Shown: in pieces, positions 10,666 through 21,439 of the stretch
Layout: every line of letters starts with the position of its first letter
How positions within the stretch are numbered: position 1 is the stretch's first letter
Assembly (NCBI RefSeq): GCF_932294415.1
Contig: NC_065543.1
Location: 2,864,976 to 2,928,975, forward strand
DNA: 64,000 nucleotides
DNA from: Quercus robur
Taxonomy: Eukaryota; Streptophyta; Magnoliopsida; Fagales; Fagaceae
Direction of reading: 5' to 3'
Notes under the pieces: model-generated
What the model saw: the letters and a program-made list of their open reading frames with translations, nothing else
The model's database searches: none
Told to the model about the DNA's origin: nothing
Made by a program: the position numbers and the translations under genes

Positions 10666-11973
10666 CTACGTGCCACAGGTAAGCCTGAAGGGCGTCTCTC
10701 CTGTTGAGGTTCTGGCTGTAGTCCTGTATGCCCACAGGACGCTAGGTAGTTCTTCTGGCCAGGCACCTTTCGCTTCGTCCAGCTTGGTTTTGATTATCTT
10801 GAGCAGCGTCCTGTTCGTTACTTCCGTCTGTCCGTTTGCCTGGGGATGTCCCGGGGATGAGAACTGATTCTTGATCCCGAGGTCCGAGCAGAAGTCTCTG
10901 AAGCCTTGGCTGTCGAACTGCCTCCCATTATCAGATATGATCGTCAAGGGAATCCCGAACCTGCAGATTATGTTTTTCCACACGAAGCTCCGGATCCGAG
11001 CTTCGGCGATGGTTGCTAGGGCCTCTGCTTCAACCCATTTTGTGAAATAGTCAATAGCAACTAGAAGAAATTTTACCTGACCTTTACCTTGAGGCAGAGG
11101 ACCGACGATATCGATTCCCCATTGTGCGAACGGCCATGGGGAGGCTATGGTCGTCATTTTCTCCGCTGGAAGCCGTTGCACATTCCCGTACCGCTGGCAT
11201 CTATCGCACCTTCTGACGATGTCAGCAGCATCCCCCTGCATGGTTGGCCAAAAATACCCCGCTCTTATCACCTTGTTGACTAGGGATCTGGAGCCGGCAT
11301 GGTCGCCACAGATTCCTCCATGTACTTCTTCCAGGATGTATTTGGCCTCGTCCTCGTCGACGCACTTTAGATAAGGCATGGAGAAGCCTTTCTTGTACAA
11401 GACGTCATTCAGGATCGTAAACCTGGCTGCTCTCTTCTTGACCTTTCTGGCTTCGTCAGTATTCTGAGGTAGGTGCCCGTCCTGGAGGAAGGATATTATG
11501 GGCGTCATCCAGGTGTCTGTGCTCTGGATGGAGAATACCGCCACCTCTTCAATACTCGGGTGTTTCTGGATCTCTATTGCCATGTCTGTGCTCGTCTTCC
11601 CTTCTTCTAATGACGCTAGTTTTGATACTTCGTCGGCCCCAATATTCTGGCTCCTTGGTATCTGGACGAACTCCACTATGTCGAACTCTTGAGTTAGTTG
11701 CCTTGTCAGTTTAAGGTATTTCTGCATCCTTTCTTCCTTTGCCTCGTACTCTCCACGGATCTGTCCGATTACCAGCTTTGAATCACTCTGGATCAGCAAG
11801 TTTTTGGCACCAAGAGCTTTCCCAAGCCTCAAGCCCGTCAATATTCCTTCATACTCGGCTTCGTTATTAGTGGCTGGGAACTTCAGTTGAACCCCGTATT
11901 TCATCACTTCTCCGTCGGGGGTGGTTATGACGACCCCTACTCCCCCCCTCTTTTGGGCTGACGAACCATCTGT
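10666..11973 (-). CDS. TE-1 second RNase H and integrase
   Basis: In frame with the upstream RT segment but cut off from it by the TAG at 11974-11976. It starts with TDGSSAQKRGGVGVV and contains NNEAEYEGILTGL and SDSKLVIGQI, the additional RNase H of Tat elements. Integrase follows: an H-H-C-C zinc-binding part ending CDRCQR, then the catalytic core with the Asp of GIDIVG, the Asp of ISDNG and the Glu of GQTEVTN. All three catalytic acidic residues are present. The open frame ends at the TAG 10666-10668, shortly after GETPFRLT. Confidence 0.92.
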   Translation of the reverse strand, partial: TDGSSAQKRGGVGVVITTPDGEVMKYGVQLKFPATNNEAEYEGILTGLRLGKALGAKNLLIQSDSKLVIGQIRGEYEAKEERMQKYLKLTRQLTQEFDIVEFVQIPRSQNIGADEVSKLASLEEGKTSTDMAIEIQKHPSIEEVAVFSIQSTDTWMTPIISFLQDGHLPQNTDEARKVKKRAARFTILNDVLYKKGFSMPYLKCVDEDEAKYILEEVHGGICGDHAGSRSLVNKVIRAGYFWPTMQGDAADIVRRCDRCQRYGNVQRLPAEKMTTIASPWPFAQWGIDIVGPLPQGKGQVKFLLVAIDYFTKWVEAEALATIAEARIRSFVWKNIICRFGIPLTIISDNGRQFDSQGFRDFCSDLGIKNQFSSPGHPQANGQTEVTNRTLLKIIKTKLDEAKGAWPEELPSVLWAYRTTARTSTGETPFRLTCGT

Positions 11974-13227
11974 CTATATTGTCCATTTATCACCTTCGTC
12001 TGTAACTCCATCTTCGTCTGGAAGAGTGAATTCAGCGATAAAGTCAGCCAGGGCTTGGGCCTTGATGGCTGCTCTTGGATGGTACTCGATGTCAAATTGG
12101 CTGAGTTCGATTGCCCATTGGACCATTCTCCCTGCTGCTTCTGGTTTGTTCATTGATTTCTTAATTGGTTGATCCGTCATCACAAGGATAGGATTTGACT
12201 GGAAATACGGCCTGAGTTTGCGTGAGGCTACTATAAGTGCAAACGCAATCTTTTCGATCCTTGGATACCTGAACTCAGCTCCTTGAAAGGCTTGACTGAT
12301 GTAGTACACCAGGAGTTGCTTCTTGCCTTCTTCTCTAATCAAGGCTGCGCTTACTGCCAAGGCTGACACCGCCAGGTACAAGTATAGGTTCTCCCCTCCT
12401 TTGGACGGGCTCAGGAGAGGTGGACTGCTCAGGTATTGCTTCAGCTCTTGGAACGCTGCCTCGCATTCGTCGGTCCAAGCAAAAGCCTGCTTGAGGGTTT
12501 TGAAGAAGGGCAGGCATTTGTCCGTGGCCCTAGAGACGAACCTATTTAGAGCTGCTATCCTTCCTGTAAGCTTTTGTACATCTTTGTCGGTCTTGGGTGA
12601 GGACATGTCAATGATAGCTCGTACTTTCTCTGGATTTGCTTCTATTCCCCTCTGGGACACCATGAATCCCAAGAACTTTCCCGAGGCTACCCCAAAAACA
12701 CATTTGCTTGGATTCAACTTCATCTGGTGTTTTTTTAGGGTTGCAAAAGTCTCCTCCAGGTCGTCCAGATGAGCGAGCTCCTCCTTGCTCTTGACGAGCA
12801 TATCGTCCACGTATACTTCCATGTTCCTGCCAATCTGTTGGCTGAACATTTTGTTTACCAATCTTTGGTACGTGGCTCCAGCATTTTTCAACCCAAAGGG
12901 CATCACCTTGTAACAGTAGAGTCCTTGGCTTGTGATGAAGGCAGTCTTCTCCTGGTCTTCTTCAGCCATCTTTATCTGGTTGTACCCTGAGAAGGCGTCC
13001 ATGAACGTTAGTAGCTTGTGCCCGGCGGTGGAGTCCACGAGCTGGTCTATCCTTAGTAGAGGGAAGCTGTCCTTTGGGCATGCTTTGTTCAAGTCGGTGA
13101 AGTCTACACACATTCTCCACTTTCCGTTGGCTTTCTTTACCAGGACGACATTGGCGAGCCACTCTGGATAATATACTTCCCGGATGAATCCAGCCGTCAA
13201 GAGTTTGGTTACTTCCTCTGCTACTGC
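11974..13227 (-). CDS. TE-1 reverse transcriptase and first RNase H
   Basis: Reverse transcriptase opens with EWLANVVLVKKANGKWRMCV, followed by DFTDLNKACPKDSFPL, and carries the catalytic YVDDM about 130 residues from the first internal Met. The Ty3-type RNase H follows (LALAVSAALIREE-like core, then ADFIAEF). The frame continues from gag-protease but two stops lie between them, TGA at 13345-13347 and TAG at 13228-13230. The segment is otherwise undamaged. Confidence 0.94.
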   Translation of the reverse strand, partial: AVAEEVTKLLTAGFIREVYYPEWLANVVLVKKANGKWRMCVDFTDLNKACPKDSFPLLRIDQLVDSTAGHKLLTFMDAFSGYNQIKMAEEDQEKTAFITSQGLYCYKVMPFGLKNAGATYQRLVNKMFSQQIGRNMEVYVDDMLVKSKEELAHLDDLEETFATLKKHQMKLNPSKCVFGVASGKFLGFMVSQRGIEANPEKVRAIIDMSSPKTDKDVQKLTGRIAALNRFVSRATDKCLPFFKTLKQAFAWTDECEAAFQELKQYLSSPPLLSPSKGGENLYLYLAVSALAVSAALIREEGKKQLLVYYISQAFQGAEFRYPRIEKIAFALIVASRKLRPYFQSNPILVMTDQPIKKSMNKPEAAGRMVQWAIELSQFDIEYHPRAAIKAQALADFIAEFTLPDEDGVTDEGDKWTI

Positions 13228-13344
13228 CTAATCTCGTTCTGGAGCGAAGGTTCTTCGTCGTTGCTGAACGGCCTTCCTGCTGGGGTCCACATTCAGCCTA
13301 TGCTGGATGACTTCTGGAGATATGCCTGGCATGTCCTCGTGACC

Positions 13345-15450
13345 TCAGGCAAAGACATCTAGATTCCCCTTAAGGAATTTTATGAGTCTCGTTCTCATCT
13401 CGGGGCTTAGCGTCGTCCCTATCCTGGTTGTCTTGTCCGCATTTCCTTCTACCAACTCCACTGCTTCCAGGGTCTCCATCCCGTCCTCCTCTTTTTCTTC
13501 AATCGTCCACGTGTGGTTCTCTTTTCTTGCCAGTACGGCCTGATAGCATTCCCTTGCCAGGACTTGGTCACCCTTCACTTCACCCACGCCGTTGTCTGTT
13601 GGGAATTTCACCTTCAAACAGTAGGTCGACGTCGCCGCCTTCCACTTGTTTAGGGTGGGTCTCCCTACGATGACATTGTAGGACGAGGGGCAATCTACCA
13701 CCAGGAAGTCTACTTGTTTGGTCAACTGCAACGGGTAGGTCCCTGCCGTCACCGTCAGAGTCACTATTCCCCTGGAGTAGACCCGGTCTCCACTGAAGCT
13801 GACGAGCGGAGAGTCAAAAGGGCGGAGCCTTTTTGGATCTAATCTCAACTGCTGGAAGGCTGGGAGGTAGATGATATCTGCTGAGCTCCCATTATCAATA
13901 AGGATCCTCCTGGTATTGAACCCTTCTATATTCAGCACTATGACCAGGGGATCATTGTGAGGCTGCTTTACTCCCCTGGCGTCTCCTTCATTAAAGGACA
14001 TGTCTTGGTATGTTCGTCGGTGCTTGGACGGAGGCACGGTGTGGACGCTGTTCACCTGTCTGTGGCATGCTTTTTTGAGTGATCTAAATGATCCTCCTGA
14101 GGATGGTCCTCCCGTGATCGTGTTTATCTCCCCGATCACTTTTCGTGGAGGCTGGGACGGATGGTCGTCATCCCGAGTAAAGGACTCATGTTGGGTCCTG
14201 TTGTCGTCTCTGAACTTGCTATATTCTCCTTTCTTTACATATTTCTGTAACTTTCCTTTCCGTATTAACTCCTCTATTTGTTCCTTTAGGTCTCTGCAAT
14301 CTTCTGTGTTGTGGCCGTGGTCTCTATGGAACCGGCAATACTTGTTCTTGTCACGTACGTTGGGGGACGAGTGTAATGGCCTGGGCCATTTGAGATAATG
14401 CTCGTCCTTGATCTGCGTGAAAATCTTGTCAACAGGCATAACCAAAGGAGTAAATTTTACCTGACGAGGATTTTTGTCATCTCTCCTTCTATTCCCGTCA
14501 TTGTTCCGACGTTCTGGTCTGTCTCTTTTTTGCCCTCTGCGGTCGTCTTCCCTTTTGGACTTGTCTCCTAGCCTCTCAGTATCTTTTATGGCAGCCAGAG
14601 CATCTTCCGCGTTCATGTATTTTTGTGCCTTCAGGAGCATCTCAGCCATTGTCTTCGGGGGGTTTTTGGCAAGAGAGGCCACAAGGTCTCTGGATTTCAA
14701 CCCTGCCTTGAAGGTCGTCAGTTGCACCTTGTCATCAGCTTCGTCCACTTCCAGAGTTTCCCGGGTGAATCGCTTGACATATGACCTCAGCGTCTCCTTC
14801 TCTCCCTGTCTTATGGTGAGTAAGTAATCTACTGGTCTCCTTGGGCGTTGTCCCCCTATGAAGTGGCGCAAGAAAGCACTACTTAGCTGATCGAAGTTGT
14901 CTATGGACGAGTTTGGCAACTTAGTAAACCACTCTCTTGCAGCTCCTTTGAGAGTCGTAGGGAAGGAACGACACAATATCTCGTCAGGTGGTTGCTGAAG
15001 ACCCAGAGTCGTCTTAAAGGTATTAAGATGATCCTGAGGGTCCTTGAGTCCGTCGAATGGTTCTAGTTGAGGCAGGCGAAACTTTGATGGCACGGGGCAA
15101 TCAAGTACCGCTGCAATGAAGGGCGAATCTATAGCCCTTACCATCTTGTCTACACTCCGGTCTGTCTTTTCTTTAATAGCGCTCCTTAGTTCGTCCATTT
15201 CTTTCCTTATTTCCCGAAGAAGATCTGAGTTCTGTTCGTCCGGAGTAGTTGGTCTCCGGGGGGTTTCCCTCTGTTGGCTATCCCCCTCTCCCTCCGTGTT
15301 ACCCTTGGACCGGTTTTCTTCCTGTTGAGCTTGTTGAACCTGCTGGAGCCGCAGCTTCATTTCCTGGTTCTGCCTGGTGAGTTCCTCAATGGTGGCTGCA
15401 AGGGCTTGAACTTGCTGGGCCAAGGTCGTTGAATCTGGGTTGGATTCCAT
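13345..15450 (-). CDS. TE-1 gag-protease (701 codons)
   Basis: Residues 10-50 form a coiled coil. Residues about 125-290 are the retrotransposon gag domain ([27 protein letters not shown]). A basic linker follows at 295-335. Residues 372-385 are the zinc-knuckle-like [14 protein letters not shown] typical of Tat gag. The aspartic protease active site is DNGSS at 519-523. The frame stops at a TGA within a region (NLDVFA) that normally continues into reverse transcriptase. The start ATG lies 55 bp beyond the primer-binding site, a normal leader length. Confidence 0.93.
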   Translation of the reverse strand: MESNPDSTTLAQQVQALAATIEELTRQNQEMKLRLQQVQQAQQEENRSKGNTEGEGDSQQRETPRRPTTPDEQNSDLLREIRKEMDELRSAIKEKTDRSVDKMVRAIDSPFIAAVLDCPVPSKFRLPQLEPFDGLKDPQDHLNTFKTTLGLQQPPDEILCRSFPTTLKGAAREWFTKLPNSSIDNFDQLSSAFLRHFIGGQRPRRPVDYLLTIRQGEKETLRSYVKRFTRETLEVDEADDKVQLTTFKAGLKSRDLVASLAKNPPKTMAEMLLKAQKYMNAEDALAAIKDTERLGDKSKREDDRRGQKRDRPERRNNDGNRRRDDKNPRQVKFTPLVMPVDKIFTQIKDEHYLKWPRPLHSSPNVRDKNKYCRFHRDHGHNTEDCRDLKEQIEELIRKGKLQKYVKKGEYSKFRDDNRTQHESFTRDDDHPSQPPRKVIGEINTITGGPSSGGSFRSLKKACHRQVNSVHTVPPSKHRRTYQDMSFNEGDARGVKQPHNDPLVIVLNIEGFNTRRILIDNGSSADIIYLPAFQQLRLDPKRLRPFDSPLVSFSGDRVYSRGIVTLTVTAGTYPLQLTKQVDFLVVDCPSSYNVIVGRPTLNKWKAATSTYCLKVKFPTDNGVGEVKGDQVLARECYQAVLARKENHTWTIEEKEEDGMETLEAVELVEGNADKTTRIGTTLSPEMRTRLIKFLKGNLDVFA

Positions 15451-15505
15451 CTGGATATGGAGAATTGATGGAAACTACGTTTTCGAATGTAAATCTGAAA
15501 ACTCG

Positions 15506-15524
15506 TCCCCACAGACGGCGCCAA
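15506..15524 (-). promoter_or_regulatory. TE-1 primer-binding site
   Basis: On the minus strand TTGGCGCCGTCTGTGGGGA begins two bases after the 5' LTR. It is a tRNA-complementary primer site of the type seen in Tat elements. TE-2 has a degraded version at 30440-30456. Confidence 0.8.
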
Positions 15525-15526
15525 AC

Positions 15527-15979
15527 CGATGGAACACAAATCCGTCAGTAAGAGTGAGCAGATGGAATCTCTTGTGGAATGTGAAGGTTTGCTCGACGAG
15601 GGACACCGGTGTGGTGCCTGCCACAAAGTCTCCGATGCCAAAGTTAGGATAACAATTAAAAACAGTAAAGAAGTCAAATGTAATTTCAGAGTATTTTTGC
15701 ATATCTCCTCTTCTGTTGGTAGTATGAGAGTTTTATACCTGAGGCCTTAAGGGCTAGCCGTTGAGGCTGTTAATGCTCTCTGAATTAACGCCCCTGGTCC
15801 AGTAATTAGACTTTTAAGAGGCTCCCAACGGTCTGCCTGGTTGATTTAGTAACTGCTCAGGTCATTGATTGACTGCATTGAATAACTCCCTGCCTTCGTC
15901 AGTGATGATGGCTTTCTTCGTTGTTTCTGATGACCTCGTCATGGATGATTCCGCCGTCACTAGTGTTATCTTCCCGTCA
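15527..15979 (-). repeat. TE-1 5' LTR (453 bp, 26-bp deletion)
   Basis: It matches the 3' LTR except for five substitutions and a 26-bp deletion near its outer end. The deletion junction lies between short TTC repeats. The terminal A expected on the minus strand at 15527 is changed. TATGC at 15980-15984 is the target duplication. Confidence 0.92.
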
Positions 15980-16084
15980 TATGCCATTTCATTATGAAAT
16001 ATGCATACTTGGTCAAGATTTAGGGATTTGGAGGCTTACATGAATAATGTTGTGACATTTGCTTTATACAAAACACGTGCAAAA

Positions 16085-17690
16085 TAAATTTTTTTTTTTG
16101 GTTAACCAAGCTGATAACATAAAACTAAGCAACAATCATTCTGTTACAAAAGAGCTCAACTTTGTCAAAAGCTAGCAAATCAACCACCACAGGCGGTGGT
16201 TCATACAACAAAAGGAAATTAACAGCTTGAGTTGCTCCCATGTTAGCAAGCTTGTCAGCACATCTATTGGCTTCTCTAAAGATGTGAGCCACTGTGCAGC
16301 TAAGGAAGGTTTTGATTAGGTTCCTACAGTCATTCAAAAGGAGTTCTAACATGAGATTATGAGAGGAGGGGTTATTAAGTAAGTGTACAATCACATCAGC
16401 ATCAAGTTCTATATTAACATTAGGAATATCAAGTTGCCTAGCAAGTAAGAGGCCATCTTTGAGTGCCCAAAGCTCTGCCAAAATGCTGGACATACTTCCA
16501 AGCTTCCTCACAAAACCAGCCACCCATTCACCATTGTTGTCCCGTATCACACCACCTCCCCCCACCTGGATCGGGTTACCAAAAACAACACTATTAGTAT
16601 TAAGCTTCATCCAACCAGCCAAAGGCTTCTTCCAACTAATCTGAACTTGCACTCTAGGCGGTTTGTTAGAGCAATCTGGGACGAGTGCAAAAAACTCAGC
16701 ACTCCTTTTAATGATTTGCACATGAATGTTGTGTTCTTTCCTTCCTGTCTTGTATATAAATCGATTCTTATGCAGCCAAATTTGCCAAACAATTTAGGGA
16801 AACACATATTTCCAAGGTATACGCGGTTGAGACAGATACTCACGGGATTCACAATTGTTTTTAAGCCAATCCACCAATGTGGTGCCATAAAATTCTTGTC
16901 TAATATCATCAAAACCCAAGTTCCTCTAGACTTCCCTAACCACATTGCAATCACACAAAACATGGATAATAGACTCCGTACTAACTCCACACAGATCACA
17001 CAAGTATTATCCAAGTTAAAACCCCTTGAACCCAGCACTTCCTTTGTAGGGATGCTGGAGTGGAAGCAAAGCCAAAGGAAGAATTTGATTCTTGGAGAGG
17101 TTTTTGCCTTCTAGACCCAAAGTTTATGAGTGGTCAGGTTCAAAGGGTTTAAACCCTTAGCAAGAAGGTAAGCCGACTGAAGATTGAAGCTTCCATCCTT
17201 AGAGAAGCCCCAAATAGCTATATCATCTTGGAGGGGGTTGGCAGCAAGCGACACTCCTTGTATTTCCTTAAGGATTGAATCAAGGAAAACAAAGGAAGAG
17301 TCAAACACATTTGCAAGGCTGATTTCTTCCCTTCCCCTTCTAAAAGAGGACCTTGTATAAGCTTTTTAAGAGGGCCTGAGGCAAGCCAAAAATCATCCCA
17401 GGCACTCACGGCCTCCCCATTAGAGATAGACCACTTTAATCCTTTATTGAATATAACACTCCCATCTTTGCAAGCTACCCAGGTACTTGAGGCAAGTAAT
17501 CTCCTTCCTCTTTCACCTAACCTAGCAGGGGTAAGGCATTTAGAAGTGAGCAAAAGTGCCCAAGGTGCATCCGGGCTCGAAGCAATTCTCCAACAAAGCT
17601 TAGCAAGGATGGCAGCATTCCTAGCTCTCATTTGAAAGATGCCAAGACCTCCTAGGCTAGTTGGGGGCAAAATAATTATCTTTGGCTATT
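16085..17690 (-). pseudogene. 5'-truncated L1-type LINE with RNase H
   Basis: On the minus strand, from 17690 down, fragments of the reverse-transcriptase tail and zinc-binding region appear in several frames (SLGGLGIFQMRARNAAILAK, AWDDFWLASGPL, DDIAIWGFSKDGSF). A long open RNase H segment follows at 16125-16721 with AGWMKLNTNS, GGGGVIRDNNGEW and HIFREANRCADKLANMG. A T run at about 16089-16098 on the plus strand is consistent with the poly(A) end. The 5' half is missing and frameshifts break the rest. Confidence 0.85.
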
Positions 17691-17733
17691 TAATTTAGTG
17701 GGAAACATCTTTTCGATTTTTTTTTTTTTTCCA

Positions 17734-18373
17734 TTTAGCATCATTTTAGCAACAATTTCATTAGTGGCCATGTTTTTGAAACATTTTAGCAAACTAACAT
17801 CTCAAGTTTCTTCTACCTTCTTTAGTCAAAAAAATCTCAAGTTTCTAAAACTTGAGTTCAATGAAGGAAATTGAGAGTAGTACACTTGATTTTGATGCTC
17901 TGGCAAAGGCCAATGTGGATTTTTTGTACCTGTGGAACTTGAGTTTTTAAGACTTGAGTTCTGTTTTGGTGAAGGAATATTATAGATCTAGAGAACAAGG
18001 AGAAGAAAGAAGAAAGAGTTTTGCAAGTGGGTTTGGTTTTGCAGGTGAGTTCACAGAGATAATAGGTGGGTGGGTGGGTTTGATTTTGCAGGTGATTTCA
18101 TAGGGTGGGTTTGGTTTTGTCGTGGGTATGGGTCTCTTCTTCTTATTCTTCTTCCTCTTCCTCTTCTTCCTCTCCTTCTTTCTTCTTCGTCATTCTTCTT
18201 CCCTGTTTTTGAGATCTTTAAAACAAAAAATAGGACTCGAGTCTTTAAGACTCGAGTTCTACACGTATAAAAATTTCCACCTTAGCCTTTCAGCGCATCA
18301 AAATTGAGTGTGTGAGACTCGATTTCCTTCATTGAACTCGAGTCTAAGAAATTGTTGCTAAAATGATGCTAAA
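17734..18373. repeat. Terminal-inverted-repeat element with pyrimidine-rich core
   Basis: The ends TTTAGCATCATTTTAGCAAC and GTTGCTAAAATGATGCTAAA are perfect inverted copies. Related inner blocks (GAGTTCAATGAAGGAAAT) are also inverted. The centre, about 18130-18200, is a CTTCTT-rich tract. No matching target duplication was found. Confidence 0.65.
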
Positions 18374-18990
18374 TCTTTTTTCACATGTTTATCAGGTCCG
18401 TGTCTTTTTTCTAAAAGTAGCCTTACGGAATGGGACATAATTTTAAAAATGATTTTTTTAGAGGAAAAAGTTATGAAGAACAAAATAGTATTGAAGTTTG
18501 ATTCTAAAAAAAAAAAAAAAAAAAAAAGTATTGAAGTTATTGTCCAATGCGTGGGTGTGGGTTTATTCATTTTTTGGACTAGGTCTCATCCCATTCCGAA
18601 GTCTGCACTATTTGCATATGGCAAATGCATAAATCTCATTGGATTATGAGATAACCTCAAATCGTGATGAATGGAAAATTTAACTAAAAAAAACCTCTAA
18701 ACAGATACAGTGCACACAATTAGCCTAATCTCTATTATTAATTTTATAGAAAAAAAGGGCAATTCATTTATTTTAAGACAAAATCACATTAAATTGTCAA
18801 TAAAAAATCCATATTAGGGAGAAAAGCATAAACAAGTGGTCATTTTTTTAATGCATTTGTACATTCAAATTTCAAAACTAATCTATCAATTATCAGGAGC
18901 AAACGTCATAAGTTAAAACTGTCTTAAAAAAAAATTCAAAACTAATCACAAATATTCAAAATTGAAAAGAAAAATTACATCCAATCACCT
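18374..18990. other. Non-coding; SINE-tail fragment at 18885-18935
   Basis: No gene is seen. An A run lies at about 18507-18527. The segment ATTATCAGGAGCAAACGTCA plus A-rich tail at 18885-18935 resembles the 3' end of the SINE at 33437-33597. Confidence 0.45.
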
Positions 18991-18998
18991 GGTCGAAA

Positions 18999-19199
18999 CT
19001 ATTGTTCTCCAATCTTCATTAGTGAATTTTCAATCCAAAAAGGGCCCTTCCTTCTCAAAAGTGAAAAACGCAAACCATAACACACGACCTCTTCTATATG
19101 TTCCTTGAAACCGCAGGCAAGGCTGATTTGGTCAGTGGTAAGTGAAATCAGCTTGCCTAGTATTTCCTCAGCAACAACATTAAGAATAGTCTCACCCAT
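18999..19199 (-). pseudogene. N-terminal fragment of a CC-NBS-LRR resistance gene
   Basis: The conceptual start MGETILNVVAEEILGKLISL, followed by ISLACGFKEHIEE, resembles the first 40 residues of the Rx-type coiled-coil domain of plant CNL receptors. Similarity fades after about residue 36 and the frame stops at residue 66. No NB-ARC motifs are found nearby. It is a relic. Confidence 0.6.
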
Positions 19200-19751
19200 T
19201 ATTAAGGATAGTCTCAGTCATTTTTACTTTGGTGCTCTAGTAAAGTGACAGACATGGTGTAAGTATTTGGAAAGCAAAGAAGAATTGTGACGCTAAAGAC
19301 TAGGAGAAACAACTATTATTAGAAGAGGGGAACTTCACGTCTATTAAGTCCGTTTTTTTATTAATGTAAATGGAGCCTTGCAGGACCGAAGCCATCGCTA
19401 TCTTCTCTAATTTCTCATGTTCACATTCACACTAAAATTTTTAACTTTTTTTTTTTTTTTTTTTTCTCATGTTCACATTTTTAGACAGAAAAAATGTCAC
19501 CTTCATTATTACAAATTGGCTTCCATTGATTTTAAAGTCTCTTTGATAGTACACTGTGCATGACTGCATGAGTCACCTTCTACTTTATTTCTTCTCATCT
19601 TCAAAGATATTGCTCGTTTGGTGGACTTCTCTAAAGACTGAATGCCACTCTTTGGAACAATAGTTCACCTTTTAAACATTTTTAAATGGAAAAAAATTTA
19701 TGAATTCTCTTAAAATATTGATTTTGGAAATATTTTTAAAACTTTGATTAA
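19200..19751. other. Non-coding
   Basis: No gene is seen. A T run lies near 19447-19465. Confidence 0.5.
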
Positions 19752-20130
19752 TCTATATCTATATATATATAATAATAAGTAAAACTGAAATAAACTCAAA
19801 TTATAATTTCAAATTAGAATTCCAATATTGCGCCATGTGTCCTAAATTATTTATTTTTAAAAAGTTTTATTTCTTAATTTTAGAATCAAATGTGGAATCA
19901 CATCATAAATATTCATCCAAGTCAATTATTAAATACAAAAACCAAAGAGTCTAGAATAAATGAATCGTAAAAAAAAAAGGTGCTTCACAATAATTATAAA
20001 AAAAATGGACAATTTACATTTTATACCTAATAATATCCTTACAAAAATTTTTAAAAAGTTGACAAAATATAAAAATGACTATCAATAGTATTTAAATTAT
20101 ATATATATATATATATATACATATAGGAAT

Positions 20131-20905
20131 TGTGAGGACACAATTTAGTTCCTAGGCCCAAGAGGTAAAAGGATTTAGGCCTAAAGAGCCCAATACAATG
20201 AATTTGTAGAGAGTGGGTCAGAAAACTAGGTTCTAATGAGTTGAGTAAGAGTTATAACGGATCCAGATCACAAGAAAGGAAAGATGGATTGGTTTTATTT
20301 AAAGAGAATCATCCTCGGCACAATCTGAGGAGATCAGTTCTTGTATATAATTTCTGAATTTGATTACAAATACAGTTCTTATTGCTACAATATTCTTCCC
20401 ATAATGTTTCGATCCCCCTATCCCGAGGGTGTTCTTTCTATTTTATACTATCTTCCTTCTTTCATCTCTACCCTCCACGTGTAAATTAGATTGTTAGTAT
20501 TAATCCTTGTCCCATCAGCACCTTCTTGAAATCTTTAGAAACTAGCTTGAAGGTTGAAAATTATTGTTTAGATATCACTTCCTCATTAATGCGGCCAGAG
20601 AGTTAGTTACAAAGTATTCAATATGGTGGTAGCAACTTTCTCTTAGATATTTCACAGCTCCCATTTGTTCTGTATGTTCATGATGTGTATCCTTATCAAT
20701 AGAATTTCTTAGAATGTTACTCTGGATGACAAAACACACCTTCTGACCTCTCCTCAGCCTACCTTCCCCAGCCTTCTCAGTCGTGACTTACTCATGGAGT
20801 TCTGACTCTTACATCTTCATTATTGTTTTTCTGTCCTCGGACAACTAAGCGTCCTCAGACAAGGCCCAAGGCCCAACATACATTCTTGGGCCCCTTATCC
20901 CTACA
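20131..20905 (-). repeat. TE-2 3' LTR (775 bp)
   Basis: Plus-strand ends TGTGAGGACA and TTATCCCTACA. It matches 30458-31217 along its whole length with scattered substitutions and small gaps. The adjacent polypurine tract on the minus strand is GTTTTGAGGGGCTAT. Confidence 0.9.
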
Positions 20906-21187
20906 ATAGCCCCTCAAAACTCTAGGTTTTCCCCTCCTATCCAAGGAGAAAAAATGGGGTTTTGACTTTGGATAATTAATTCCATATGTTTTTTTGATTT
21001 CCACAGGTGAGAATGTCGCTTCGTGTGTCCCGTAACTGTTCCTAACGCTTCAGAGCCCGCGATGTCTCATTAAATGCTCCAGGCAACACTTTGTTAATTC
21101 CCTTCATCTTACGGTGAGATGTAGATCCTACGGCTGACATTTCTCCTCGAATTTTAAGTGAGATAACTCCCACTCAATTATGCCTCC

Positions 21188-21196
21188 TATATAAGG
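21188..21196 (+). promoter_or_regulatory. TATA box of TE-2 antisense gene
   Basis: TATATAAGG lies about 280 bp inside the 3' LTR boundary and 250 bp before the first ATG of the antisense gene. The position matches TATA-like boxes in TE-1 and TE-3. Confidence 0.55.
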
Positions 21197-21439
21197 CGCC
21201 TGCTGGGTTTATTTTTTCTACTTCACAAATCTGCAAACTTTTAAGACTTCTCAAACTCTTAGGCTTTCAAGTCTTCCCAAATCTCCCAACTCCCAAGAAG
21301 CTCCTGAAGTATCACATGTTTTTATTTTCGTAAGTCTTCACATTCCTAAGTTCTTTTCTTATCGGCCAGCCTCCTCAGCCTTCTAACCTTCACTTCCTTT
21401 TTCAAAAACATTTCCCTTACTTCCCCTTAGCTTGCTTAG

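Larger units (their letters stand above)
6329..15979 (-). mobile_element. TE-1: full-length Tat-lineage Ty3/gypsy retrotransposon
   Basis: This 9,651-bp element is complete at both ends. Its minus-strand order is 5' LTR, primer-binding site, gag-protease, reverse transcriptase-RNase H, a second RNase H, integrase, tandem array, an opposite-strand gene, polypurine tract and 3' LTR. The LTRs show TG..CA-type ends, with one end mutated. The 5-bp target duplication TATGC is present at 6324-6328 and 15980-15984. The two RNase H regions and the extra gene beyond pol are hallmarks of the Tat lineage. The polyprotein frame is continuous from 15450 to 10276 apart from four stop codons, so this copy cannot be autonomous without readthrough or help in trans. 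Confidence 0.95.

Noticed and set aside
10297-15328. Many plus-strand open frames across TE-1 gag-pol
   Set aside because: They are shadows of the minus-strand polyprotein.
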